A DNA stretch of 64,000 nt from Tetrahymena elliotti 4EA (lineage: Eukaryota; Ciliophora; Oligohymenophorea; Hymenostomatida; Tetrahymenidae): NCBI GenBank assembly GCA_000231825.2, contig JH720345.1:124001-188000 (forward strand), read 5' to 3'. The notes beneath the pieces were generated by a model that saw only the letters and a program-made list of their open reading frames with translations, was not told the origin of the DNA and did no database searches. Both the position numbers and the translations under genes were made by a program. Positions 25,178 to 37,932 of the stretch are shown piece by piece. Numbering within the stretch: the first letter of the stretch is position 1; each line of letters opens with the position of its first letter.

Positions 25178-28100
25178 TCATTCATCGTCTTGTTCATTTT
25201 ATTCTATTTAAAATAATAATCATAATATTTTTAAACACTATAAAAATAAATTAATTTTTACTTTTTGGATTAATTAATCTAAATTAATTACTTGGCTATT
25301 TAAATCCTAGGTTTTAAGAGTCATTAGAATCTTATCTTTCTATTAGAGAGTCTATTTAAATAATAAAAATATTTTTAGTAGATTGATACAATTATTTTAT
25401 GAAAAATACCTTTACTTTTCAGCCTAGCTGAAAATTAATATTTATTCTTAAGTGTAAATGGTTATTGAGCTTACTTTATGCTATCAAATTCGCTATTGAA
25501 ATAATCAATATCAGTTAGATTGCTAAATAATTAAATTTTAAATTGATTAGTCAGCTTTTACGATGAAGTAGATATTGATGAGGAAGCTTATTTTTAACCT
25601 ATCTGTAAAGTACTTAATCTATCAACTCTAATTTCGCTAATTTTTTTGATCAAATTTTTTAGTTTTTTTATTTTCATAGCTGTTTGGAATTTTATTTTAG
25701 ATTCTATTTAGATATATTTAAAAAGTAAAGGGTATTTCATTTTCATCCTAAAAAGGCACTCTTAAAATATACCTCTGTTTGATCTACTAGAAGAAATTGG
25801 TTTTACAAAAGTTAATAAAATCAACTTAAAGATAAAATTTAGATTGAGAAAAACTACAAATAGCTAAAGTAATAGTATTGGAACATAATATTCATCAATT
25901 AGCAAAGATTATATCAAACAAAAGTTCAAGGTAGTAATACAAATAATAATAGATTATGTTTCTAAGTGGTTGTGGAGATGATTACTAAATGGGTGGATCT
26001 TCATTTAAATGTAATTATACATAATTAGAATTTAGTTTATTATGCAAGTCTAATAATTTAATGAAAAGAATGATGTTTTATAAAATTAAAATTTCTTTAA
26101 TTAATTTACTTTCAAAGAAAGCTATTCTTAAAGAAGGATTGAAGTGACCATGACAGCAGTCTTATAAAACAGTCTCATGAATTCCCAGTAATAGAATTTT
26201 ATTTTATATGGTTCATATATAAATTAGTAGGAGCTCTTTTATATTTTAGATAATTTTTCTTTCATATTTTATCTTACTTTATGGATTAAAAATATTGGAA
26301 CCCCAATAGATAGAATGACTATTGCTGGTAAGCTAAAAGCTAAGTTGTAAATTAAATGATTTGAAAAGTCTCTACATTATATTAAGGTATCAGCTTATGC
26401 ATATTTATGATCTCCTATCTAAACACAGTTAATTGTTTTTACCAGTATATGTATGATAGAAGGATAAAAATAAAAGTAAAAGAAAATAATTGTAGTTTTC
26501 TTGTATCTGTCATGAGTATTTTACTTGTAAATTAATTTTTAAAAAGTATTTAAAAATGTATTTAATAAATAAATGATAAAAGGTAAGCTGATTGAGCAAA
26601 TGACTTTTGCAAACCACTTAGGCACTTTTAATTCATGAGGGTAAAAGCAATCAAAGATATTTGTTTGAATGGCTAATGGATTTCCTCCTACATTTGCAGA
26701 AATTTATATCACAGTTGGAAATTAGAAAGTAAAGCTACTCAAGACAGATAATATTTGTAGATGATCTATCAAAATCTTAGATTAAACAGCGGAATTCGAC
26801 TTATAGACTTAAAAAAATAAATTGAAGTCTTATTAAATAAAATTGAAAAAAGTATTTACTTGAATTACTAAGATAGATAAGACCCATCATTTTAATGTAA
26901 TAGCTTTACAAATCTTTTTCTATTGTTTTAATAACTTTTCGATTGCAAACATATACATATAGAGTTAGAATAATTATGAATGTGGCTTAGTAGAAACCTT
27001 ATAGTATCATTGTTTTTGAGCACTTTGAGCATGAAAAAGATGAAAAAGAAGGTGAATATCTTTATCCCCAAACATCACCAGCAAAATCACACTATTCACA
27101 TAATGGACCAACATGACCTTCTGCACATCCGAACTATACATTAAAAAGTTAAGTATAAGTAACATTTTATTTCAATTATTAAATTTTTTTTTTAATATAA
27201 ATTAAGATTTGAGTTCATAATTTTACACCTTTGAAGATGTGCTTTCTGGCACACAATTTTCTGGAGCATTACTGCAATGTATTATCTAATTAGTCTAATT
27301 ATTTTATCTCCAATACCCATTTTTTACTAATATTTTAGAACCCTAGCACCATACTGCAGAAGCAGGGCATATTTCACAGTTTTAATCTTTCAGATTTAAA
27401 GAGTATTTACCATCAGGACATTCCTCACAAACAACAGAAGTTAAAAATTCTTTTAGTATTTCTCCAGTAATGCAATTTCTGAAATTAATTTTAAAATTTA
27501 GTGATAATTATTTTTGTTCTTAGAAAATATTCCCTTAAAAATCATGAAGAGGTTGTATTGGTTGAGATTACAACAAAAAATTTGAAACTTATCCAGGAAG
27601 ATAAGAAACACTTATATTGAAAGAAAATTATCCTTAGGAATAAGTGATAATAGTTCCACCAAAAATATTCATTTATTCACTTTTATTTTCCATATCTATT
27701 TTCATTGTTGTTTTTTGTAGAATTTCATTCACATTTTAACTATATTTCAATGAAGAATCGTGTTTAAAATAATGATTTTCTTCATCTTAGATCTAAATAT
27801 TATTAACAACTAAAGAATCTCCACTTCTAAAATTTTTCACTATTATAGATCCTTTATCATCTACTTCAAAAATATTAGTCTTATTTTGTTAATTAAAAAC
27901 AATTTTTTTTAAAGTTGAAGCTACATTTTAGCCATATAAAGTGCATTTATTATTTATTATCACATTTTTATTTGCTTCAATTTAATTATTTTAGATTATT
28001 TATGGTATCATTTATTAGTAGTAAACTCCACCTCCTATAGCTGCTTGATTATTTTTAATTGTTAAATTTTATAAGTATAAATCACAGTTAATCATTGCAA

Positions 28101-31100
28101 TAGCCCCTCCAAATCCATGAGCGGCATTATTTTATTCAAATTAGCTATTTATTATCTGAGATTATGTGGTTTATAATTAACTTTAGTCAACAAAAATAGC
28201 TCCTCCAGACTCATTTTAAGATACATTTTCAAAAAAATTAGTATTTAAAATCAGTAAATTTTATATCTGATAAAGATACAAAGATCCTCCATTTCCTAAA
28301 ACGGATTAATTTGATTCGAACTTAGAATCTGTTATAGTAAATTTAACAGTATTTTAAATATTAAGAGCACCTCCACTTTAATTTGAAATTTAATTTATAA
28401 ACTTGCTTTTATTTATGACTATATTTTAAGCAAAATTAATTAAAATATTGCTCTAATCCTAAGTTAAGTTATCTTGAAACTCCAATTCATTAAATAAAAT
28501 TTAGTAACCATCATTTTAATTAAGCAGATATATCAATTTACCTTTTTATCCTTCGAGTTAGGAATACTCCATGATTAGATTGTTAAAGTTAATAAATCTA
28601 AGTATTGAATTTCCTTAGCTTATATTTATTTGCTAGAATTTACAATTTCTTATTTCAATATTCGAAAGTATGGAGTTTAGTAGGTTTGTTGTTATTAAAT
28701 TTAAATTTTTAAATTAAGATCTCTAGATTAAAAATTTGTTTGCTTGAATTGATAAATCAACATTTGAAGAATCACTTATATTTAAATATTGGATTTCAAG
28801 GTAATTTATTGGATAAATGTATTTGCTTTAAAAATTTTATGCAAGTAAAAGTCTAGCATCTTAAACATTTCTCACCATAACTTCAGTTAAATTTATACTG
28901 TAACAGCCTAAAAAATTGAAAATCTGGTTTTATTTTGTGTCCAAAATATATAATTTGTTAAGGTTTAATTATTCAACTTTGATCGAAAGAATAGTACTTT
29001 GATCGTGGTTTGTTATATTTTAAATATTTACTTCTTTTAGAAAAACTTATTAGGCTTCTATTATTTGAAATAAAGAACTAAATATGGAATTACTGATATT
29101 AACATTCTTTATATTTAATGTTATTGTATTATCAAAAAAGAAAAATGTTTAGTTATTCACATTGACTTCATTTATGTAGATCTTATCTAATACTATATAA
29201 CTACAGTTCCTAAAAACAATCAATGGTAATTAAATATCTTCTAGTTTATTATTAATTTATTCTATGGTGATATTAAATAAGGTGACTTTTTGGATATTTT
29301 AAAATACAATTTAATTTTGTAACTCAGTTAGATGTATGTTTTATAGAAGAATATTATTTATATTATTATTGTTGTTTAAGACGAGATAATTAGTAATTTT
29401 TAAGGATGCATCATGAATTACTAGTTCTCCAATATTAGGTTCATCAACAGCACTTCCATCGTTCCATATTAAAATATCATTGTTTTTTGCATAAAATACT
29501 GCTTATATTTTGGTATTTTATTTGTTTAAATTAGTTATTTTACTTATTTCTTGATTTTTCTAAAATTAAATTTTTATTTAAGCAACTTCTTAGTAAGATA
29601 GATTGGCATTTTTTTAGATATTTTAAATTTGCTGTGAATTAGAATTTTATGAGGTAAAACCAGCTGCACAATTATTTTGAGGTTAAAAAGGGATCAAATA
29701 GTAAACAAGATCTCCCCATGATATTCCTTATATTTAATAATACTTTGAATTATTATTATCATTAATTATGCTTGCATCAAATAATTGTATAGATTATACT
29801 GTTTTTTAAAAAATAATATTGATCTTATTATTTTTGTCAAATTACATTATGTAAACAAAGTTTTGTTCAACTAAAGCAAATGAATTTTATTATTTAAGAG
29901 ATTTTATATACTAAATACTGTTAAATCCTTTATTGATTTAGAACTCTTATTTCTTTAAGTTTAGAGAGTTGTAAAAGTAAACAGCGTTTGGACATATTGA
30001 GTAAATTAATTAATCATCAAAAAATATTTTTGTGCTAAGAAGACAAGGATTTTTTATCTAAGAAAGTAATTTTAAACTGTAATCATAAATGAAAGTAAAT
30101 GACATGTCTGAAACACAGAAGATAATATTTCTACTTCTATCAATAACAACATTAACAACTTAGTAGTCTAGTTAAGTAAAATAATTAACTACAAGCTAAG
30201 AGGTATCAATGACAGAAATAACTCTTTCTTCATTTTATATTGTTAGAATTAAGCTGTTGTTTGTTTCATCATATGTATTTTACTAATTAATATCTTCAAA
30301 CCTATCATCAAAAGAATAATTTTTTTTTGAGTTCAACTTTATTAAGTAGTTTATTTTTGAATTGCCTAATTATAATGAGTTATCTCTTTGAAATTTAGAA
30401 TCTTATATAATATATGAGGTCAGTTAGTTATCTAATGATAAAATTATTTTATTCTACTGGATTAATATCTGAGAATATTGATTTAATGAATCCCCTAAAA
30501 TCATTAATTTTTTGTTTTGAATATCATAAATACTGATTTAATTTTAATAATAGTCAAATAGAATTAATCTTTTATTTAAATAATCAAAGATAACATCAGA
30601 AAAGGATTGTTTTATTTTATATTAGTCTATTATTTAAAATTTGCTAAGTTCAAAATTAATTTAAACTAAAAATATTTGCGTTGGTGATATGAAAACTAAA
30701 TTTTCTTCATCTATCTTAAACAGATCACACTTTTATATTGTTAAGAATGCCACATCTAAAATTAATTCATCTTTAAAGAATCTCTCACTAAACAGCAGCA
30801 AAGAGCTTGTATACAAATTATATGAAACAATAAAATCCCCAAATTAGATAAATTATATAGGTATTTCATTCATTAAGTTCTTTTCTTACTGTATTACAGA
30901 TTCTATTAAATCATAAGTCAATATAACTGAATCTTGTCTCTGTACAAATAGTGCATTCAACTCTGGAACGAAGGTAGCATAGGTATAATTCTAGCTGTTT
31001 TAATTTAGATTGTCATTCAAAGACTCTAAGTAGTTCATTTGTGGAAATGTAAAGACATGGACAGATTGTAGTGTTAAAATATAAAAATAATTATTGTTTA

Positions 31101-34100
31101 AATCAGGTATTAATTAAATAATTTAGCTCAAATACATTTATTGTATGCTAGTACTATTTGTGATATAGTTGTAAATATATATCTGAGTATCATCAATTGC
31201 GATTAAGAAATTTTATGATGGAATGAAGCATGTCAAATTTATTTAAAAATTAGCTAATGTTTTGTATTAGTATTTTTGCAAAGCATTATTATAGTCAATA
31301 ACTTAGAATAAATTTTAGTTTCCAATCAAGACAATCAATTAGTTATTAATATCATCAAAATACATTATAGAAAAATTAGCAGTAAAACTGTATAATGATT
31401 ACTGTATAATTTAGGTTCCTCTTTAGAAATACTAACTAAAAGTACTGTGAGGATAAATAATAAGCTGCTTTTCAACATCAATTATGGGATTTGATTTCAA
31501 ATTATTTCTATAATTTAAGTAATCCTAAGAAAATAAAAATGTTAAACTGAATTTCTGTTTTAAAAATAAATATTAATTACTAATTAAAAAGAATTTATTG
31601 AACCATCATTCAGATTAAAGAGTTTAAGATAAGGCGATTATGTAAAAATCAAATTTTTTTCACATTGCAAACTAAATATAAGAGGATTTGCTGTCTTTAT
31701 AAAAGGCTAAATGTCAGCAATATCTAAAAATTTGCTGACATTTCCAACATACTAAAAATTTTAAGAGAAATTAAAAAATTAATAAAAATTTTTAAATTAA
31801 TTAATTACATCATAAGTAAAGATTTCGTTGGTTGTTGTTTAAACAATAATCTTATTATTTTTATAACATATTTCCATTCTTGAAATACCTGAAAATTTTT
31901 TAACGAGAAATATTTAATTGCTGCTTAGTTGAGGGTTAAATACTTTGAGAGAACCATCAATTTAAGAATATATAAATATATCATAATATGGATCAATACA
32001 CATCCTACTAAACGATTCAGAAAAGCTAAATGTTTTGAGAATTTTATCATTCAACATATTAATTTTTACAATTTAGCCATTTGCTTGATCGTTGAAGTAG
32101 CTTAGTTGTTAATTACTATCTATTAAAGAGAAAATCAATTAAAAGTTGTTTTGCCTCTTATCAGTAGCTAAAGCAGGATTGTTTATAACATTTTTTTGCA
32201 TTTTAAAAGTACCGTCTTATAATCTAAAATATACTAAATCGCTAGGATTTGATAAGTATTGAGAATTTTTATCATACTAAATAGTTTTTAATAAGATAAA
32301 CTACTTATATTAAATTAAAAATTGAAAGGCAAATAAAATTTATTCATTTTAAAATAATTTTATATTTGTGTTGCTTTATACCTAGATTTTCAGTTTGCTT
32401 GTTTTATTAGAAAGTAAATCGAATCTGTAAAAAAAGCTCTTATCACTAAAAAATAAATAGCTATCTATCTTATATGAAATAAAATCAGCATCATAATCGA
32501 AAGGTATTTTTATTTTATTGATTAATACTAATTATTAACTGTAAATTTGTATTTCTTTATTTATTATCATTAATATTTATTCTTAATATATGATGCATTA
32601 ATATTTTATACTTGAATCAGTAATCTAGATTGAATTGCTACTAATTATTTAATTGTCTGCAAATTAGAATTCTTAGATTTTTTAAGCATTCAAAATTATA
32701 TATAATTTATTATCTGAAAAAGATAAAATTTATTATTTTAATTCACCATTTTAAAAATTATTAGTCATAAGTATTCCAGTTACATTTATGTTTGAGTTAT
32801 TTACATATTATTCTTGTTGCATAGTTGAAACATCATATCCAAAAAACTTTCCTTATGTATCAACAAAAAGCAATTTTTTATCTTAGAAGTAATAGAATTA
32901 AATATTTTTTGCTTATGCAGCATTAAATTCATAAAAATTAGATACTTTAGAGTTATTTTTTATATCAAGCAAAACAAATGGAAGCTTAGAAAATAGAAAT
33001 CCTGGTTTCTCTAAATATAATGAAAATATGCTAGATAAATCTTAAATACATTCAGAAGATATGCTAAAAATAATTTTCCTAGTCTAAAGATCTTTAATAA
33101 TTATTCTGCATAATGTTGCTGAAGTTTCTAATTAATACAAAACTGTATATTTTCCAATCTATACTATTATTCTTGAAAAAAAATCAAAATCAATATCAAC
33201 AAATTATGAAAGCAAACTCCTTTTAATTTGTAAACTTTGCATGCTTTACAAGTAGTATTTAAAATTTATTTCAAGGCTAAAAGAAATTTAATTACAGTTT
33301 ATTAAAGATATCTAACTTTTATCACTCCTTTCTAAATTTATTGTGTAAGACGAATACATACTCAATTTCTTGCTTTACTTACTAGATAAAATTACTCTTT
33401 GACTTAAAATTTTATCATCAGATATTTAAAGCTTCATTTAATACAAGTTGATATCACTCTAGAATAGATAAATGATTTAATCTTTTGAAATTTACAATAA
33501 TTAAAAAGATAAAACATTATCTAAATAGAAAAAAAAATTCTTCATTTATGATGTTTAAACTTCTTCATATTTTTCCAAATTTAACTATTAAAACATTAAA
33601 TTTTAAACACTACATAAAAAATAGATTGTTGGATAAATAGCTATCTCTTCCTAATAAAATACAGCTAGCCTAGAATAGCATCCTAGATCGTTTATTATTT
33701 TTAAAACCTGTAAAACTCTACCATTCTCAATATGAAAAACACTTATAAAAGTATCTCCTTAAACACAGAATAATTTTTTAGCTTAATCAAAAAGAGTAGT
33801 TGTAGTTTTATTTATCTATATTTCAAGCAGCGTTTATGAAGTTTTCAAATCATTTTGATATTATAAAAAATATCCTTTTGATAACACAGTATTTTCAGCA
33901 TAGAAAATCATTTGATCTGTATCAATCAAATAAAAATTGCTTAGTGATTGATCTAATTCTTATATTTTGTTTTATTTTAGAAAGTAGATTTTGGTTGTTT
34001 ACAATCCCTAAATTGAAATAAATTTAAAAAAAATAAAATAAAATGATATAGAAAAATTACCGATCCAATCCTGAGGAAGTATTAATATATATAGATTTAC

Positions 34101-35059
34101 TAGAAATAATCTATGATCCTAAAACTTAAATAGTAAACCTAATTTATGTCTATATAAAGTTACTATTTTTTTATATAATCATAAAATACCACTCCCCCTT
34201 AATTATTTTATAAAAACAAGAAATGATTGACAGAATCTACAGCAAAGAGGGTATATAATAAATTATATTTATCTGTAATATCAAATTCTATTTTGTTTGT
34301 TTAGAAGTTAAAAGCAATTAATCTTTCTTCAGTTTAGCATCCTCCAACATATCCATCAATAAAATTGACAAATCCAAAATTAATAGTTTTCTACTTAGAA
34401 TTTTAAACAAGCAATTTAGTAGAAACGACCTCTAGATTCTCATTAAAAAAATAAAATTAACACACTTTTTCTCCTCTCAACATAAATCCATCATCAAAAA
34501 ATTTAACAACGCTATTATAACTTATATTAGTTATATCTTAACTTTCTTAAAAATAGTTGCAATTTTAAATAGGGGTACAAATTTATGTTTTATCATCTTT
34601 TATTTCATTTTCACCACAAAAGTAAGTGCATTATTATAGAAATAATGAGTAATATTGTTGGTAATCGCATACATTTTCACTTAAATTGCACCTTTTCTAA
34701 TCATTTAAGTTTAAATTTTCACTGCATTTATAGCATTCTTAGTTTGAATTGCATTCCTAACAGCCAACTGCTTAACAATAACCACAAGTTTTTGTTTATT
34801 CATTTAAATACATTCTTTTGCCACATTATTGCTAGCATGAATTATCAGACTCATATCTAAAATAATTATCTTTACAAGATAAACAATCGTTTTTTGTCAA
34901 ACCGCTGCAAGTTTAACATGTTTCATAGCATTATAAGCAAGATTTTTCTACAAAATCGAATATTTCTCCATCTTTTGGACAGCTTTGACTCTGAACTACT
35001 TTTAAAAAAATGTAAAATACCAATAGCTTTTTGATTAAATTTTGTTATCTTTAATTCAT
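25178..35059 (-). CDS. Giant multi-domain membrane protein, copy B, 3130 aa, 9 exons
   Basis: Exons: 35059-34061, 34007-31809, 31751-31581, 31524-27229, 27133-26860, 26807-26110, 26049-25410, 25351-25262 and 25203-25178. The sum is 9393 = 3 x 3131. I checked exon 4 codon by codon and found no TGA. N-terminal signal peptide (LIKKLLVFYIFLKVVQSQSC). Residues about 28-170 are Cys-rich, furin/growth-factor-receptor style (C..C..TC.TCSGL). A long ectodomain of short beta-strand blocks such as SVIDTSQLVVNYF may be propeller-like. A region at about 2000-2400 with repeated GGAI-type and N..F..... rungs fits a right-handed beta-helix. A second Cys-rich region covers about 2470-2590. About 6-7 membrane helices lie at 2595-2960, with the conserved NVGGNPLAIQTNIFDCFYPH between the first two. 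The cytoplasmic tail is about 170 aa. Likely a surface receptor or adhesin; ligand unknown. The stop comes slightly earlier than in A and C (ends NEQDDE). Confidence 0.85.
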
Positions 35060-35884
35060 CTAAGATAGATTTTGCTCCAATATTTAAAATATCAGTAATT
35101 TAGTATAATATATGTAAACAAAAGAAAAAGATTTTGAAACCAGCTATTATTATCATTGTAATTTATTAATTTATTAATTATAAATTTTAATTAAATATTG
35201 ACGTGTTTTTAAGAATTTCTTTTATTGTGGCATTGGAAATTCAATCACATATTCATATAAAAAAATTGAATAATCGTTAATCTAAAATTGTATTTCTTAC
35301 TAAATAAGAATACTAATATTTTTAAATCAACTTCTCTTTATTACTCAATCTCATTTAATCTAAATTTTTTAATAAAAACTAAAAATATCTTTATCCAAGA
35401 AAGCCATTAAGAATATTTTATATTCAAGTAAATTAAATAAAACTTGAATTTGTTTGTGTAATATCAAGTACTTAACATCTATTAATTAATAGTCTATGAA
35501 TTTGTTAATATTTGAAATTAAGATATAAAATTATCTGATTACAAATAAACATCTATAATCTTTACATTTATTAATAAATAAAAATATCTGAGTTTTTAAA
35601 ATAGCTCATTTTTTCCCCAGAAAATCCGCAAGCATTTACAATTTAAAAGAATAAAAGGATGAGATGTAACCATGTTATTGTTGTAAGCGAAAATTAAAAT
35701 TGACTAACTCTAACTAATGTAATGCTTATAAATATAATTTATATTAATTTGTTTTTAAGTTAAAATTTAAGATATTTAGAAAAATGAATTATTTTATACA
35801 CCTATTTTCTTGAATATTTATTAAAAAATGTAAAGTCATTGTTTTTAAAATTATATTTAAGAACAATTTATTTATCTTAATTTA
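35060..35884. other. 5' flank of copy B
   Basis: A+T-rich spacer of about 825 bp upstream of copy B. It probably contains its promoter. No exon recognised. Confidence 0.5.
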
Positions 35885-36835
35885 TTTATTTTTCAAAAAT
35901 TTCATCTAATTCTGAATCACTTATTCTAAAAAATTTATATTAATTTAAGTTTACTTAAAGAATTTTATGTTATTTGAATAAACTAAGTTAGTAAGTTAGA
36001 AGCTACTCCATTTTAAAGGAGAAAAAGCACATTCAAATAATTCTTGTTCTTCAAATATTGAATCTATTATAAGAAATTATTAAAAAACTAATTATTAATA
36101 ATTAGATTACAGTTACCTGAAATTTTTTATGGCAAAAATTAATATCTGTTCTTGAGTACTAATGATATATAGAAAAAGGGGGGAACGAGCGCAAATTAAT
36201 AATACAAGTCTAAAATACAAGAATAAAACCATTATTGGTTTTGTTCTTGTGTTTAATATTGATATTTAAAAGTGATGCCGTTCCCCCCATTTACTATATA
36301 TCTAATGGCTGTTAAGCTTACTTTAAATTTTCAAATTCTGTATATTGATAATATCGATAACAGTTTATTTGCTTATTTGTTCACTATTGAATTGGAATTA
36401 TTTTTTTGTAACATAACGATAGTTGATTATTATATTTTTGTTTAACCTGATAAAATAGTACTTTATCTTTTTATACTTGATCCATTAAAATTTTTAATTT
36501 AGCTCCTAAATTTCTTGATTTTTAAGGCTATTTAGAATTTAATTTTAGATTCTGATTAAATATGTCTAAAAAGTTGTGGATGCCTTATTCTCAGTTTATA
36601 CAGGAGTTCAGAAAATAAATATTTAGTTTAATAATTTGAGAAACAGGCTTCGAAAAAGCTATTAAAGTCAATTTCAAACAAAAAGGTAGATTTACTAAGA
36701 ATCGAAGTGTAATTTTTGGAATTTGATAGCCATCAATTAAAAAAGATTGAATTAAGCTACAATTCAAATATACAAATTACTATAGATTATGTTTCTAAAT
36801 GATAGTGAAGATTATTACTAAAGAATTTATCTAAT
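35885..36835 (-). pseudogene. 3'-end relic 1 of the giant gene family
   Basis: This stretch matches only the last three exons of copies A-D. From high to low it reads like LETQSIVICIF, then KIKFQIALKIKKFRSQIKNF, then EFENLKQAQQPL, and after the inserted hairpin element VLKNRYQFLP...ISG. An intron-like gap and a DEIFEKQ-type end follow. There is no 5' counterpart upstream: likeness stops near 36835. The TGA found at the end of copies A and C is missing. The hairpin insertion at 36165-36301 breaks the frame (137 + 6 bp). It is a truncated duplicate of the family 3' end. Confidence 0.75.
36165..36301. mobile_element. 137 bp hairpin (MITE-like) element with 6 bp target-site duplication
   Basis: The two ends are inverted repeats: ATATATAGAAAAAGGGGGG then AACG on the left, and on the right the reverse complement ATATATAGTAAATGGGGGG then AACG (21 of 23 match). 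The inner arms also pair (TACAAGAATAAAACCA against CACAAGAACAAAACCA), so nearly the whole element folds into one hairpin. It is flanked by the direct repeat CTAATG at 36159-36164 and 36302-36307. Removing the element and one repeat restores the family reading QAQQPL-VLKNRY in relic 1. The G6/C6 runs stand out in this A+T-rich DNA. It has no coding capacity, so it would be non-autonomous. No second copy was seen in the window. Confidence 0.85.
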
Positions 36836-37124
36836 AGATGTTTCAAGAAAAATGAAGTCAGTATTAATTTTTTATTAGTTAAAATTCCCAAATAATAAGG
36901 AAGCAAAAAAAACTTCCCATTTTGCTATGATAATTGAACATAATATAAATTTTATTTTGGGAATAATTATTTTAAAATTCTTTAAAAAAAAGATATCATC
37001 TAAAAATATTGATGAAAAGTGTAAATTTGAATAAATTATTTTAACAATTATCTTTTAAAATTCAATTTACAAAAAAAATATATTGAATATGGAGAGAAAT
37101 AAAAGATTTAGATGTTATAATTCA

Positions 37125-37622
37125 AATATTTTATTGTTCAATAATTTCATCCCACTCTTTTTATTTTATTTATAAAAAATATTTAATTTAACTAGAAGTT
37201 GTAATTGTTTTACTTTTTAGATTAAATGATTTAAAAAAGTATCACTCCGTTTGAATGGAATATCTGAAAAATCTCCAGTGTCTTGTCTTTAAAAGATAGA
37301 ATCTATTTATTAAAAATTTTTAAAATATTGTTAATTATTGAAATACCTTGGCATTTAAATTTAGGTGAAAGTTGATATCTACTCTTATGAATTCAATCCT
37401 GTTAATCTTATTTTAAATTGTCAAATTTAATAATAATAATATCAATTTCAGTTTATTGATTAAAAAGTTAAAATTTAAATTGATTAGATAATCTTTTGAG
37501 AATTAACTGGTGTTTATTTTACAATTTTAATCTGAGTATTTTGTGTTTAGCTTATCTATCGTTTTTTTGCATTAATTTCTAATTTCTCTATTTTCAAAGC
37601 AGCTTAGAATTATATATAGATA
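37125..37622 (-). pseudogene. 3'-end relic 2 of the giant gene family
   Basis: It matches the last exons of copy C. The stop region (TTCAATAATTTCATCCCACT on the plus strand) is almost the same as the copy C end at 37933-37960. An exon 8-like block (GTGTCTTGTCTTTAAAAGAT) and part of the tail exon (TTTCAAAGCAGCTTAGAATT) follow. Likeness ends near 37622, about 310 bp before the copy C stop, so it looks like a short tandem duplicate of the copy C 3' end. The text has drifted and no full frame remains. Confidence 0.65.
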
Positions 37623-37932
37623 GATAAATGGATCCAAAGATTCTTATACATATTAGTGGTTGAAAGAATAATAATTATATTTCAAAATGTATTTTACAAT
37701 TTTCTCGAAAAATTCAAGGTTAATTAAACTAAATAATTTTTCATGAATTATAATGAAATCCTTTTAAAATACACATAGCATTAATTCAAAAATACCTTTG
37801 AGTTTTATAATTGATTCTTACAGTTTGAACATTTTTTGAACATACACTTAAATTTAAAATCGAAAATGAATTAATTAATACATATTAGTCATTAGTGTTT
37901 GACTTGTACAAAAAAGTTTTAGGTATTATAAT

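Noticed and set aside
34585..34860. 91-codon plus-strand open frame
   Set aside because: Antisense shadow of the Cys-rich first exon of copy B.
36165..36301. Hairpin as a tRNA, snRNA or intrinsic terminator
   Set aside because: It has no cloverleaf or box A/B pattern. The flanking CTAATG repeats and the restored frame after removal point to insertion rather than an RNA gene.
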